Positions 1-8,057 of a DNA stretch of 64,000 nucleotides are shown here, in pieces. Position numbers and translations under genes: made by a program. Origin of the DNA: TMED109 sp002171375 (lineage in GTDB: Bacteria; Pseudomonadota; Alphaproteobacteria; TMED109). Under the pieces are notes generated by a model, which saw only the letters and a program-made list of their open reading frames with translations, was not told the DNA's origin and did not search any database. Within the stretch, counting starts at the first letter, position 1. Each line of letters begins with the position of its first letter. The stretch is taken from positions 124,001-188,000 of the forward strand of contig CBFHON010000001.1 in the NCBI GenBank assembly GCA_965657505.1, read 5' to 3'.

Positions 1-384
1 ATATATAAAAATTTTAAGATTATTATACAAGGTTCACTCGTAGGTCTCTTTACAGGAATAGTAGGTGCTGGAGGAGGCTTTTTAATAATACCCACATTAG
101 TAATTTTTGCTGGGATGAACATAAAGATTGCTATAGGAACTTCATTATTTATTATTTTTATAAAATCTATTATTGGTTTTATTGCAGATATGCAAACAGG
201 AGTTGAGCTAAATTATTATTTAATTATTATGATTTTAACTTTTACTACTTTAGGAATATTATTAGGAAGTAAATATTCTAAAAATATTAGCTCAAATTTT
301 TTGAAAAAGGCTTTTGGTTTTTTTCTTATTATCGTCTCTATAGTTATTATACTTAAAGAAATTATTAGAAATAATATTATTTAA
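1..384 (+). CDS. TauE/SafE family sulfite/organosulfonate exporter, C-terminal part
   Basis: The frame is open from the first base of the window, so the gene starts upstream; the first ATG at 115 is internal. The opening residues read GIVGAGGGFLIIPTL and then KIAIGTSL, the repeated glycine-rich motif of the TauE/SafE membrane family. About three hydrophobic helices follow. The family exports sulfite, sulfoacetate and similar anions across the inner membrane, but the substrate cannot be read here. The protein ends KEIIRNNII. A second complete family member lies at 41554-42294. Family assignment is firm; only the 5' truncation by the window edge is certain about its extent. Confidence 0.85.
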   Translation: MYKNFKIIIQGSLVGLFTGIVGAGGGFLIIPTLVIFAGMNIKIAIGTSLFIIFIKSIIGFIADMQTGVELNYYLIIMILTFTTLGILLGSKYSKNISSNFLKKAFGFFLIIVSIVIILKEIIRNNII

Positions 385-483
385 ATTTTTATTTTGAGTG
401 ACTTAGGCTCATACATTGGTTTAATACTAACTATATATAATTAAGTTTCTTATATTTATACTTTAAAAATTTTTGGATAAATT

Positions 484-1155
484 ATGAATGATAAAAATAA
501 TATTAAAAATAAAGCTCTTAAGCTTTTAGATGGTGCTTATGACTTAGAGACGCCTGAAGATAATATTGTTTATTATAAAAATTTTTCAAAAGTTTATGAT
601 CAAGTTTTTGCATCTGGATTAGAATATAGCTATCCAAAATATGTTGCAGATGAGTTTATGCAAAACTATAATAATATTGGCAGTATTTGCGATATTGGAT
701 GTGGAACTGGTCTTGTAGCTAATGAATTAAAGTATATTAATTCAAATCTTATAATTGATGGTTTTGATATTTCTCCTGATATGATTGATGTAGCGCGACA
801 CAAAAATATTTATAGAGATCTTTATGAAATTGACCTTACAAAACCAATTAGGAATGTGCCAAATAATTACTCTGGAATAATTAGTGCAGGTGCGTTTACG
901 CATGGGCATTTAGGTCCAGAAATTATTAAAGAATTATTATCTATTTGTGTAGATAGAGCAATTTTAACTATTGGTATTAATGCTATTCATTATAAAGAAA
1001 AAGGATTTGAAAAATTTTTTCATAATCTAGAAATTATTAACAAAATAAAAATGAAAAAAATTTCAAATAGTTCTATTTATTCGAATAATCAAACTGCTGA
1101 TAATAAAAAAAATAATATGGCTATTATCACTGTATTTGAAAAAATTAAATCTTAA
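484..1155 (+). CDS. class I SAM-dependent methyltransferase
   Basis: A 223-residue soluble protein with methyltransferase motif I, CDIGCGTG, at residues 69-76, followed by an acidic motif II region (DGFDISPDMIDVA) and a later GIISAGAFTHGH stretch. These support S-adenosylmethionine binding in a Rossmann-like fold. The N-terminal part (YDQVFASGLEY) resembles the methyltransferases that act on small molecules rather than on nucleic acids, but the substrate is not identifiable. Its stop overlaps by 11 bases the stop region of the convergent dehydrogenase gene. The upstream 100 bases hold no gene; no strong ribosome-binding site is seen before the ATG. Confidence 0.8.
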   Translation: MNDKNNIKNKALKLLDGAYDLETPEDNIVYYKNFSKVYDQVFASGLEYSYPKYVADEFMQNYNNIGSICDIGCGTGLVANELKYINSNLIIDGFDISPDMIDVARHKNIYRDLYEIDLTKPIRNVPNNYSGIISAGAFTHGHLGPEIIKELLSICVDRAILTIGINAIHYKEKGFEKFFHNLEIINKIKMKKISNSSIYSNNQTADNKKNNMAIITVFEKIKS

Positions 1156-2116
1156 TTTTAGGTTGAATATTTAATAGCTTTGTAATTTTCACAAAGTTTT
1201 TTAATTTTTCTTCTTGGTACTTATCTATATCAATATTTTTCCAGTTCATAAAACCACTTTGTGTGGATAGCCCTAAGTTATTATCTTTAATATGTTTTTT
1301 TACAATGTTAGGTGTAGTAAATCTTTTAGACTTCATTGCCTTAGTCATATAATTACTTGCGTTATCAAGTGTATCAATACCTCCCCAATCTATAAATTCT
1401 AACAACCCAAGTATTGCAAACCTAAGGCCAAAACCATAAATAACAGATTTGTCTATATCTTCTGCGCTAGCCGTACCTTCCTCTAATATTCTTGCTGCTT
1501 CATTCATGGCTAAGGATTGAATTCTCGGAACAATATAACCTGGAGACGGCTTACTTATAATGGGTACTTTTCCTATTTCTATAAATAAATTATATGCTTT
1601 TTTAATATTGCTTTTACTTGTTTCATTGCATGGAGATATTTCTATTAAGGGCATTAAATAAGGAGGGTTTAACCAGTGAGCATTTAAAAATCGTTCTGGG
1701 TGTTTATTATATTTAGAAAGTTCTGAACTAAGTATTGTGGAAGTTGTAGAAGAAATAATAGTTTTTTTATTCGCATTTTCACTTAATAATTTAAATACAG
1801 CTTTTTTAATTTTAAGTTTTTCTGGAACGCATTCAAAAATGATATCTGCTGAGCTGATTAAATTATTATTGCCTTCATATTTAATCACTTCAATGTTGTT
1901 AAGTATTCTTTTAATTTTATTTTTATTTATTAATTTAATATTATTTAATATTTCTAAGTTTTTAGATAATCCCGAATTAATCTTTATTAATAATTTATTA
2001 AAATCATTTTTTGATCGTTTTTTTATATCTATTAATTTGAGATTATAACCAGCTAAAGCGAATGTAATGGCTATGCCTTGTCCCATTCTACCGCAACCAA
2101 TAATAACTATATTCAT
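1145..2116 (-). CDS. 3-hydroxyacyl-CoA dehydrogenase family NAD-binding protein
   Basis: A 323-residue protein opening with the dinucleotide-binding motif GCGRMG at residues 7-12. The catalytic-region motif HPERFLNAHWLNPP ends near residue 152, with the likely catalytic histidine at 147, followed by the family's PLIEI segment. The C-terminal domain (GYIVPRIQSLAMNEA) matches the helical dimerisation domain. The family oxidises 3-hydroxyacyl-CoA or related 3-hydroxy acids such as carnitine and gulonate with NAD. It is the last gene of a minus-strand operon with the octopine-dehydrogenase-type and SDR genes upstream, overlapping the former by four bases. The substrate is unknown; a 3-hydroxybutyryl-CoA, carnitine or hydroxy acid dehydrogenase are all possible. 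Confidence 0.8.
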   Translation of the reverse strand: MNIVIIGCGRMGQGIAITFALAGYNLKLIDIKKRSKNDFNKLLIKINSGLSKNLEILNNIKLINKNKIKRILNNIEVIKYEGNNNLISSADIIFECVPEKLKIKKAVFKLLSENANKKTIISSTTSTILSSELSKYNKHPERFLNAHWLNPPYLMPLIEISPCNETSKSNIKKAYNLFIEIGKVPIISKPSPGYIVPRIQSLAMNEAARILEEGTASAEDIDKSVIYGFGLRFAILGLLEFIDWGGIDTLDNASNYMTKAMKSKRFTTPNIVKKHIKDNNLGLSTQSGFMNWKNIDIDKYQEEKLKNFVKITKLLNIQPKIKI

Positions 2117-3183
2117 TTTTTATCACTTAATATTTTTTTTAATTTATTTAAACTAAAGTTTACACCTAGGTTAGATAGTGTTCTTCCACTTTTTTTAATA
2201 TCAGACCCTAATATAGTTGAAGTTATATCTAATAAGCTTGAGGTTATAGGAACTTTAATATTTAATTTTTCAGCCAAGGAGTTCATAAAAGCTAATCCTT
2301 CTTTTATATCTTCAATAACATATCTATGTGAATGTATATTAATATCTTCTCTCCAGTCTTTTGAGGAAACTAGTTTGTCATGAGCTAAATTACCATACAT
2401 CCATTTTTTTCCTTTATTTGCATAATGATCTTTTATGGGATAATGAGGTGATTTATAGCCTAATTTTTTTCTTATTAGAATGCGTTCATTATCTAGTTCA
2501 AACATAACTTTTTGAATACTTTTTTGTGTACCTTCATTATGAATATCCCATTTACTAAAATGTTCTAATGGGCCTACATTTAAAATGACCAGCGGAGGAT
2601 GAATTATGGGTCCTGCGTTCATAAGTGCTCCAGATAAAATATCACCGCAATATACAATTGAAGGATATATATTTTTGAGTTTCTGGATAATATTTTTATG
2701 ATCTTCATTAGAATATATTCCAGTTGGAAGTTTTGATGCTCTAGTAGTTATAGCAATAGTATTAATATTTTTTTTTCTTGTAAGGTAGGGAAGTGTCCCA
2801 GATTCTGCATAAGAAATAGTTTTATTTTTTATTTCTTTCATAAATATCCATGAACCAAAACTCCCCGGAGGTAATAAGATTATTTGGTTATTTTGAATAT
2901 GAGGCTTAATTTTTTTTGCTAGATAATTTTGAGTAAAAGCAGGAAGTAATATTATTATAATTTCAGAATTTCTTATAGCAGTATTTATAGTATTACAAAT
3001 TCTATGAATTTTTATTCTTTTTTTACCTTTTTGGTCTTGCATTAAAATTATATTTTTATTTTTTATAAGAGAGTCTCTAGAAATTTTTGATCTTTGCCAA
3101 AAATATATTTCATGACCATTATTTGTGAGGTCAGCTGCCGCTGCATATCCTCCGTTTCCTCCTCCAATTATAGCTATTTTCAT
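2113..3183 (-). CDS. NAD/NADP octopine/nopaline dehydrogenase family protein
   Basis: A 356-residue protein beginning with a Rossmann motif, IGGGNGGYAAA, at residues 6-16, in the arrangement used by opine dehydrogenases and ketopantoate reductase-like enzymes. The second half has the Octopine_DH helical domain signature: NAGPIIHPPLVILNVG, then DNERILIRKKLGY and the SPHYPIKDHY segment. Family enzymes reductively condense an amino acid with a 2-oxo acid or run the reverse oxidation. It sits between an SDR and a 3-hydroxyacyl-CoA dehydrogenase-like gene, with a four-base ATGA overlap to the latter, so three dehydrogenases are probably co-translated for one catabolic route. The exact substrate is not deducible. 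Confidence 0.8.
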   Translation of the reverse strand: MKIAIIGGGNGGYAAAADLTNNGHEIYFWQRSKISRDSLIKNKNIILMQDQKGKKRIKIHRICNTINTAIRNSEIIIILLPAFTQNYLAKKIKPHIQNNQIILLPPGSFGSWIFMKEIKNKTISYAESGTLPYLTRKKNINTIAITTRASKLPTGIYSNEDHKNIIQKLKNIYPSIVYCGDILSGALMNAGPIIHPPLVILNVGPLEHFSKWDIHNEGTQKSIQKVMFELDNERILIRKKLGYKSPHYPIKDHYANKGKKWMYGNLAHDKLVSSKDWREDINIHSHRYVIEDIKEGLAFMNSLAEKLNIKVPITSSLLDITSTILGSDIKKSGRTLSNLGVNFSLNKLKKILSDKK

Positions 3184-3205
3184 ATAGGCCTCACTATTGT
3201 ATCAA

Positions 3206-3973
3206 TTATGTAATGGTGACTCCGCTATCAACAGAAATAATTTGACCAGTTGTAATATTGGACTCATTTGATGCTAAATAAACTGCTAAATCGGCTACAT
3301 GTATTGGTTCCCCTAAACCTAGTAAATGTTTTTTAGCAATAGTTTCTATCTCTGGACTATTATCTAGAAGCTTTTTAACACGATCTGATAAAGTGACTGA
3401 GGGTGCGATAGCATTTACTCTAATTTTATTTGGAGCATATTCAACAGCCATAGATCTAGTCATAGATGCTATTGCTCCTTTTACTGCAGTGTAACAATCA
3501 CGACCAGGTAATGCCATTAAAGCTACATTTGAACTCATATTAATAACAGAGCCACCTCCAGATTTAATAATTTCTGGAATTACATGTTTGGAACAAAGAA
3601 AAGTTCCTAGTAAATCAAGGTTGATACATCTCCAAAATTCTTCTATGGGAGCTTCTGTAACAGGACCATCTTGTAGCGTTGAACCACCCGCATTATTATG
3701 TAATATATCTATTTTGCCGTAATATTTTAGTGTTTCACTTATTGCATTTTTTACACTTTTTTCATCGCTAACATTTGTGTTTATAAAAAATGCATCACCT
3801 CCTGAATTTTGTCCCTCTAAACGAGCAGACTCTGCAGCTTTTTCTCCTACTGAAGAGTCAATTTCTGCAATGCAAACTTTTGCACCCTCTTGAGCAAAAC
3901 GTTCTGCTGTAGCTCTACCTATTCCGCCACCACCTCCAGTTATAAAGGCAACTTTTCCTTCTAATCTTAACAT
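3206..3973 (-). CDS. SDR family oxidoreductase
   Basis: A 255-residue classical short-chain dehydrogenase. It has the cofactor motif TGGGGGIGRA near residues 12-21, the NNAG motif in HNNAGGS, a catalytic serine in INMSSNVAL and the YxxxK pair in CYTAVKGA, and ends with the usual TGQIISVDSGVTIT segment. First gene of the minus-strand three-dehydrogenase operon. Of the SDRs in the window it is the closest to the 3-oxoacyl-ACP reductase/glucose dehydrogenase type by motif, but SDR substrate cannot be assigned from sequence alone. The nucleotide composition is ordinary for the window. Confidence 0.85.
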   Translation of the reverse strand: MLRLEGKVAFITGGGGGIGRATAERFAQEGAKVCIAEIDSSVGEKAAESARLEGQNSGGDAFFINTNVSDEKSVKNAISETLKYYGKIDILHNNAGGSTLQDGPVTEAPIEEFWRCINLDLLGTFLCSKHVIPEIIKSGGGSVINMSSNVALMALPGRDCYTAVKGAIASMTRSMAVEYAPNKIRVNAIAPSVTLSDRVKKLLDNSPEIETIAKKHLLGLGEPIHVADLAVYLASNESNITTGQIISVDSGVTIT

Positions 3974-4051
3974 ATCTACTCCAATAAAATATCATTTTTA
4001 TTTTGTAGTAGTTATTAAATTTTATCAAATACAAATTTTTTTATTTGGTAA

Positions 4052-4115
4052 AGACTTAAGAGTATGCTTTTGGGGAAGGAATTATATAAACAACTATTTA
4101 CATACTCTTAAGTCC
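4052..4115. repeat. long inverted repeat (hairpin) with purine-rich loop
   Basis: AGACTTAAGAGTATG at 4052-4066 is the reverse complement of 4101-4115 at 14 of 15 positions, with a 34-base loop that includes GGGGAAGGA (CC-rich on the minus strand). There is no U-run typical of a terminator on either side. It lies in the 304-base gap between the divergent SDR and DUF3237 genes, where no coding frame is seen. Confidence 0.6.
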
Positions 4116-4121
4116 TTAGGG

Positions 4122-4140
4122 GTTAATTATTATAATTAAC
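4122..4140. promoter_or_regulatory. palindrome, possible operator
   Basis: GTTAATTA-TTA-TAATTAAC is a perfect 8-3-8 inverted repeat in the divergent intergenic region, 138 bases before the DUF3237 gene and 149 bases before the start of the SDR operon. Its size fits a dimeric repressor site. AT-rich DNA makes such palindromes fairly common, so this is only a candidate. Confidence 0.3.
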
Positions 4141-4277
4141 AAGGCGATATAATTTATTACTAAAGAATATATGGAGATTTTATGTAGTAAATGTAACTTA
4201 TAATATTTACACTTGATTTTTTAAATAGTTTAATACAGCATGTTTTTTTTATATACTTAATAAGGGAGGGAATACAA

Positions 4278-4808
4278 ATGAAATATATGATTACAATATT
4301 AAGCTTGTTTTTTATATTTACTTCAGTAAATGCTAATGAATTAAAATATGAAAAAATTGGTCAATGGAATATCGCTCTAGATAATCCTACACAGATGGTA
4401 GATAAGACAAGAATAATGACTCTATTTACTGGTGGAACTATTACATTAGGTGATGGTGGAGGGGTAATTAAGGCCTGTATAGAAGATGGACATCTTTATG
4501 CTAGATCAATAGATGTTAACATTAGATGCTATGTAGAGCTGGATGATAATTCTACAATGTTATTAGAATATGTTGCTAAACTAGTTCCGGATGAAACTTT
4601 CTGGGATCTTTTTCCTAAAGGTGTTTTAACTACTCCGCCAAATGTAGGATTAAAATACTGGACTGGAGAATTTAAAATGGCAACTGTAAGCGAAAAATAT
4701 GCTTGGGTAAATGACAATGTAATTGTTGGCATTGGCCTAGAATTACAAGGTATGAAGGATGGCAAAGATGGCTATGCTTTGTATGATTTATACGCATTAA
4801 AACATTAA
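4278..4808 (+). CDS. exported DUF3237 family protein (first of a tandem pair)
   Basis: A 176-residue protein with an N-terminal signal peptide (hydrophobic residues 3-17, probable cleavage after SVNA at residue 19). A strong ribosome-binding site, GGGAGGG, lies 7 bases before the ATG, suggesting high expression. The core (GHLYARSIDVNIRCYVELDDNS) and the C-terminal SEKYAWVNDNVIVGIG segment match the neighbouring gene, which is a clearer member of DUF3237, and the two are paralogues. DUF3237 has no assigned reaction. The export signal is notable because many annotated members are cytoplasmic. The family call rests partly on the paralogue; the reading frame is certain. Confidence 0.7.
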   Translation: MKYMITILSLFFIFTSVNANELKYEKIGQWNIALDNPTQMVDKTRIMTLFTGGTITLGDGGGVIKACIEDGHLYARSIDVNIRCYVELDDNSTMLLEYVAKLVPDETFWDLFPKGVLTTPPNVGLKYWTGEFKMATVSEKYAWVNDNVIVGIGLELQGMKDGKDGYALYDLYALKH

Positions 4809-4835
4809 TATTTTAATAAACCTGGGAGAAATAAA

Positions 4836-5387
4836 ATGAAAATAATCAATATAATATGTATATCTTTATTTACATCATTACTATCAATATCTGTTGCTTA
4901 TAGTGATGGACATATAAAAATAAAACACTTCGCTACAGCTAAACTTTACCTAACTGCTATAATGCCAACAGGTGATAGGGAGCCAATAGTAACGGTAGAC
5001 CCAAAAGGTAGTTATATAGAAACAGCTGATGGAGCAAAATGGGCAGCTTTAGAACCATGTGCAGACTGGTTGTATATTCAAGCAAGCGGAGTATTTAATT
5101 TAGATGTTAGGTGTACCGCGCAGACAGAAGATGGAGCATTTGTAAAAATTAATTATAAGGGTAGAGCTTATCCTATAAATGATGCAGCTGCTGAAAAGTT
5201 TGGAGCTGGCGAACTTATGAAATCTGAAGATATGTATTTTTATACAGCCGTTACTATGACAACTATGAGTGAAAAATATTCATGGATTAATAGTACTATG
5301 TTCGTTGGAGAAATGACTGAACTACAATTCTTTAATGATAAAGGTGAACGTCCATATGTTGTATATAAATGGTATCAAATGCAATAA
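4836..5387 (+). CDS. exported DUF3237 family protein (second of a tandem pair)
   Basis: A 183-residue protein with a signal peptide ending near SVAYSDG (residues 19-25). The mature part carries the features I associate with DUF3237: DWLYIQASGVFNLDVRCTA followed by EDGAFVKINYKGRAY and a final SEKYSWINSTMFVGE block. It follows its paralogue by 27 bases and has its own GGGAG ribosome-binding site. A strong terminator hairpin follows 13 bases after the stop, so the pair forms a two-gene transcript. The biochemical role is unknown; a periplasmic beta-barrel-like binding protein is a guess from the family fold. Confidence 0.75.
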   Translation: MKIINIICISLFTSLLSISVAYSDGHIKIKHFATAKLYLTAIMPTGDREPIVTVDPKGSYIETADGAKWAALEPCADWLYIQASGVFNLDVRCTAQTEDGAFVKINYKGRAYPINDAAAEKFGAGELMKSEDMYFYTAVTMTTMSEKYSWINSTMFVGEMTELQFFNDKGERPYVVYKWYQMQ

Positions 5388-5400
5388 TTGAAAATTTAAT

Positions 5401-5431
5401 ATAAAAGCTCCCTAATATAGGGAGCTTTTAT
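5401..5431. terminator. bidirectional Rho-independent terminator
   Basis: The stem AAAAGCTCCCTA / TAGGGAGCTTTT, extended by flanking A-T pairs, closes a three-base loop. A-tracts and T-tracts on both sides let it act for the plus-strand DUF3237 pair and for the convergent minus-strand gene. Confidence 0.9.
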
Positions 5432-5439
5432 ATTAATAT

Positions 5440-5676
5440 TTACTTATAAGATTTTAATTCTTTTTTGAATTTTTCTTCTAGGTGTCCAATCATAATTTTT
5501 CTCATATGATCAGCTTTATTTGATGTAGTGAAAGAGTATTCTCTTATATCGTTGTTATCTAGTTTTATAGTAAAAACATAAAACGCTCCTACTTTTTTAA
5601 CAGAACTCACGTTACCTGTAGCAATATTTTTTGGGTTAGCCCATGCGCCCGTTTTTATTTTTATTATATTTGTCAT
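5440..5676 (-). CDS. small conserved-looking protein of unknown function
   Basis: A 78-residue soluble protein, beginning MTNIIKIKTGAWANPKNIA and containing FYVFTIKLDNNDIREYSF. Its beta-rich hydrophobic/charged alternation and basic C-terminus (KKELKSYK) look like a genuine small domain. A purine-rich stretch (AAGAAGG/TAAGAA) precedes the start and the convergent terminator follows its stop. No motif or family is recognised. It is a single-gene unit between the terminator and the EF-hand gene. Confidence 0.6.
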   Translation of the reverse strand: MTNIIKIKTGAWANPKNIATGNVSSVKKVGAFYVFTIKLDNNDIREYSFTTSNKADHMRKIMIGHLEEKFKKELKSYK

Positions 5677-5768
5677 TTCTTATTACCTTCTTAAACATTA
5701 AATCATTCAAATGCTTATTTAAAAGTATATTTTAACTATATCAAACATAATTTGTTAATTTGAGTTAT

Positions 5769-6647
5769 TTAAAAATTTAATAAATTAGTAATTGAGTCAA
5801 TAATTTCCTCAATATCAAGATCTTTATAATTTTGACTTAATACTTTTTTTCCTTCATCTAAGTCAAAATATGCAAGCCTAATTTCCTCAGTAGATAAAGA
5901 TTGAGAATTATCAAAATCATAATTTAATAAAAATAATTGAGAAAGACTTGGAACAATTGTAAAGCTTAATAATTTAGATATTGGAACTGTTTCTGGATTT
6001 ATTTGATCAGCATTATTCATATATAAATATAGAACAAGCAATTTTATACCTCTTGTAATTTCAGCTGCAGATAATTCTAAATCTTTACTTACATCAAAAT
6101 AATTCATTATGCTTATTTTACATTTATTTCTCATATTTTTATCTTGAGATAGATAAGAACTACATAATTCAGGAACATTACTATCGCTGAAATTTATAAT
6201 AGGTCCATAAAATAAACTTAAAATAGTAGGGATTGAATTACACTTTTCATATAATGAAATATTTTGAGATGTAGAATCATTTAAAAATTCATAATCAATT
6301 TCATTCCAATTATTTGGAGGGTATTTTTCAATTAGTTTATTATTTTGTAATTTTAAAAAATACTTTGTTTTATCTATTTCATTAGAAGACCATTCATATA
6401 CTGTCCATGAATTAAAATTCGTTGTTTTCGAAACATTAAGTGATACGTAATTATAATCTCCATACTCTAAGTATAAAGAACCATAATCATATATTATTAT
6501 AGAATTTATATTATTTTTAGCATTACAATCACTACTCCATATACCCTGCATTTCTATTGGAAATTTTTGATCTAATTTTAAATCGGCCAAGGCGTTAGAG
6601 GCTAAATTAAAAAATGCTAATAAGCATAATATTAAATAATATTTCAT
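5769..6647 (-). CDS. exported EF-hand calcium-binding protein
   Basis: Starts at the ATG at 6647 rather than at an in-frame codon 36 bases earlier, because MKYYLILCLLAFF...ASNALA is then a clean signal peptide. The 292-residue product has two C-terminal EF-hand loops: DVSKDLELSAAE and DFDNSQSLSTEE, each with D/N/S ligands at positions 1, 3 and 5 and a terminal glutamate. The middle has paired cysteines (CSSYL, CKISIM) that could form disulfides in the periplasm. Calcium binding is well supported by the loops; the larger N-terminal region (QGIWSSDCNAKN) resembles small secreted WSxD proteins of unknown role. Divergent to the next gene with only 54 bases between starts. Confidence 0.7.
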   Translation of the reverse strand: MKYYLILCLLAFFNLASNALADLKLDQKFPIEMQGIWSSDCNAKNNINSIIIYDYGSLYLEYGDYNYVSLNVSKTTNFNSWTVYEWSSNEIDKTKYFLKLQNNKLIEKYPPNNWNEIDYEFLNDSTSQNISLYEKCNSIPTILSLFYGPIINFSDSNVPELCSSYLSQDKNMRNKCKISIMNYFDVSKDLELSAAEITRGIKLLVLYLYMNNADQINPETVPISKLLSFTIVPSLSQLFLLNYDFDNSQSLSTEEIRLAYFDLDEGKKVLSQNYKDLDIEEIIDSITNLLNF

Positions 6648-6701
6648 AAAAATTATCTTATAGAAATTTATTTTTTTATGCAATTAAGCTATAATATAAT
6701 A

Positions 6702-7250
6702 ATGAGAATATATTTATATACAATTATTTTTCTTCTAAGTACTATAGGTCATGTAAGAGCAGAAGTATTTACTGAATTATTTGGTATCAAATTATTAGAC
6801 CAAGTACAAAATCATTTTAGTTTAAAAATGATTAATAATGATAAATTCAAAAATCCTGAAACTATTGAAAATTTTTATGATGTTGAAATTACAAACGTTA
6901 TAAAAAAGAAAAGTCCTCAAATAGATTTTTACACTATTACTCTCGATAATAATAATAGAATTCATTCAATTTATGGAGAAAAACAATTAGATACTATATC
7001 TAACTGTAACAATAGGGTTGTGCCATCTATAATAAGTATATTTGAAAGAAAATATTCTTTATCTTTTGACTACTATGAAGATAGTTATACAGATTTTAAT
7101 ATTTATTCATATTCTACATATGATGATAGTGATAATTTATTAAGAATTCAATGTAATGAGGGAATTGATGGTTTAATATATATTCAAATTGTTTATCAAA
7201 CATTAGAGTTAATAGACGAAGTTAATAGGTTTTATGATTCTGGCTTCTAA
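6702..7250 (+). CDS. exported protein of unknown function
   Basis: The ATG at 6702 gives MRIYLYTIIFLLSTIGHVRA, a textbook signal peptide, so it is preferred to an ATG 24 bases upstream. The 182-residue product continues EVFTELFGIKLLDQV and repeats a pattern of short strands with two cysteines (ISNCNNR, RIQCNEG) likely joined in the periplasm. No family is recognised. A TATAAT-like sequence lies just upstream and the divergent EF-hand gene shares the 54-base promoter region, suggesting joint control. Confidence 0.6.
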   Translation: MRIYLYTIIFLLSTIGHVRAEVFTELFGIKLLDQVQNHFSLKMINNDKFKNPETIENFYDVEITNVIKKKSPQIDFYTITLDNNNRIHSIYGEKQLDTISNCNNRVVPSIISIFERKYSLSFDYYEDSYTDFNIYSYSTYDDSDNLLRIQCNEGIDGLIYIQIVYQTLELIDEVNRFYDSGF

Positions 7251-7299
7251 ATTTACTACTATGGGTTTAAATATTATTTTAAGTGAGTTATTGTAATTT

Positions 7300-7821
7300 A
7301 TGTTTAATTTGAAAAGATACTTTTTACTATTATTTTTAGGCTTCTTCATAATTCTCTTTGGGTGTGTAGATAAAAAATCTTCAGTTTATAGCCCTGAAGA
7401 AGTTGGAGTTGTTATGGGAACCACTCCAGGAGTTATTGTTGCATCAAGACAAATAGTTATTGCTGGTTTAAAAAAGGATACTCAATATTGGGGAGCAGCT
7501 ATAGGAGCTACACTAGCTGGCGCTACTACTTATGGACTTACTGGTGGAGATAATGTTTTAGAAGAAGCGGCTATAATTATATCTGTAATAGGAGGGGCAA
7601 TGGCTGGCACAGCTATAGAAGAAATGAGAAATAAAAGTGATGGTGTAGAATATACAATTAATACAAATTGTGAAAATGTATCTAGCACATGTTCAAATGC
7701 TTCTGATACAATAGTAATTGTTCAGGCTATTTCTGACGAATCTGATATAATTTCAAATGGAAGTGCTATAAATATAGTTAGATCTAATGATGGATATGTC
7801 AGAGTAGTTGCAGCTAAATAA
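7300..7821 (+). CDS. SlyB-like glycine-zipper outer-membrane lipoprotein
   Basis: A 173-residue protein with a lipoprotein signal peptide: hydrophobic residues followed by LFGC, the lipobox cysteine at residue 22. After the anchor comes the SlyB/17-kDa-antigen pattern: a SPEEVGVVMGTTPGVIVASR segment, a glycine zipper (GAAIGATLAGATTYG) and a second one (IGGAMAGTAIEE), then a C-terminal beta domain (DGVEYTINT, NIVRSNDGYVRVV). Such proteins sit in the outer membrane and contribute to envelope integrity. Resemblance to SlyB is by pattern, not full-length identity. It ends 25 bases before the convergent tRNA gene. Confidence 0.7.
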   Translation: MFNLKRYFLLLFLGFFIILFGCVDKKSSVYSPEEVGVVMGTTPGVIVASRQIVIAGLKKDTQYWGAAIGATLAGATTYGLTGGDNVLEEAAIIISVIGGAMAGTAIEEMRNKSDGVEYTINTNCENVSSTCSNASDTIVIVQAISDESDIISNGSAINIVRSNDGYVRVVAAK

Positions 7822-7846
7822 TATTATGATAAATCTTTATAAAAAA

Positions 7847-7921
7847 TGGCTCCGCGGGTAAGATTCGAACTTACGACCGATCGGTTAACAGCCGATTGCT
7901 CTACCACTGAGCTACCGCGGA
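7847..7921 (-). tRNA. tRNA-Asn (anticodon GTT)
   Basis: On the minus strand the acceptor arms TCCGCGG and CCGCGGA pair perfectly, the anticodon stem ATCGG/CCGAT encloses a CTGTTAA loop with anticodon GTT, and the T-arm has GTTCGAATC. The discriminator G and the CCA end are encoded. Length is 75 bases including CCA. Confidence 0.97.
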
Positions 7922-7934
7922 ACATATTTCTATC

Positions 7935-7963
7935 TCTATAGCAACGTAAAACTATTTTGCCAA
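7935..7963 (-). promoter_or_regulatory. sigma-70 promoter of tRNA-Asn
   Basis: TTGGCA and TATAGA on the minus strand are separated by exactly 17 bases, with the -10 box 13 bases before the mature tRNA 5' end. Confidence 0.75.
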
Positions 7964-8057
7964 GCATTTCTATTAAAATTATATATATATAATTCTGGAT
8001 TTATTATTTTTTATAATTATGCTTATATTATTATTTAATGGGTGAGGGAGAATTTTA

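Noticed and set aside
1737..2383. Two plus-strand frames opposite the dehydrogenase genes
   Set aside because: They are antisense to well-supported genes, hydrophobic low-complexity translations and lack ribosome-binding sites.
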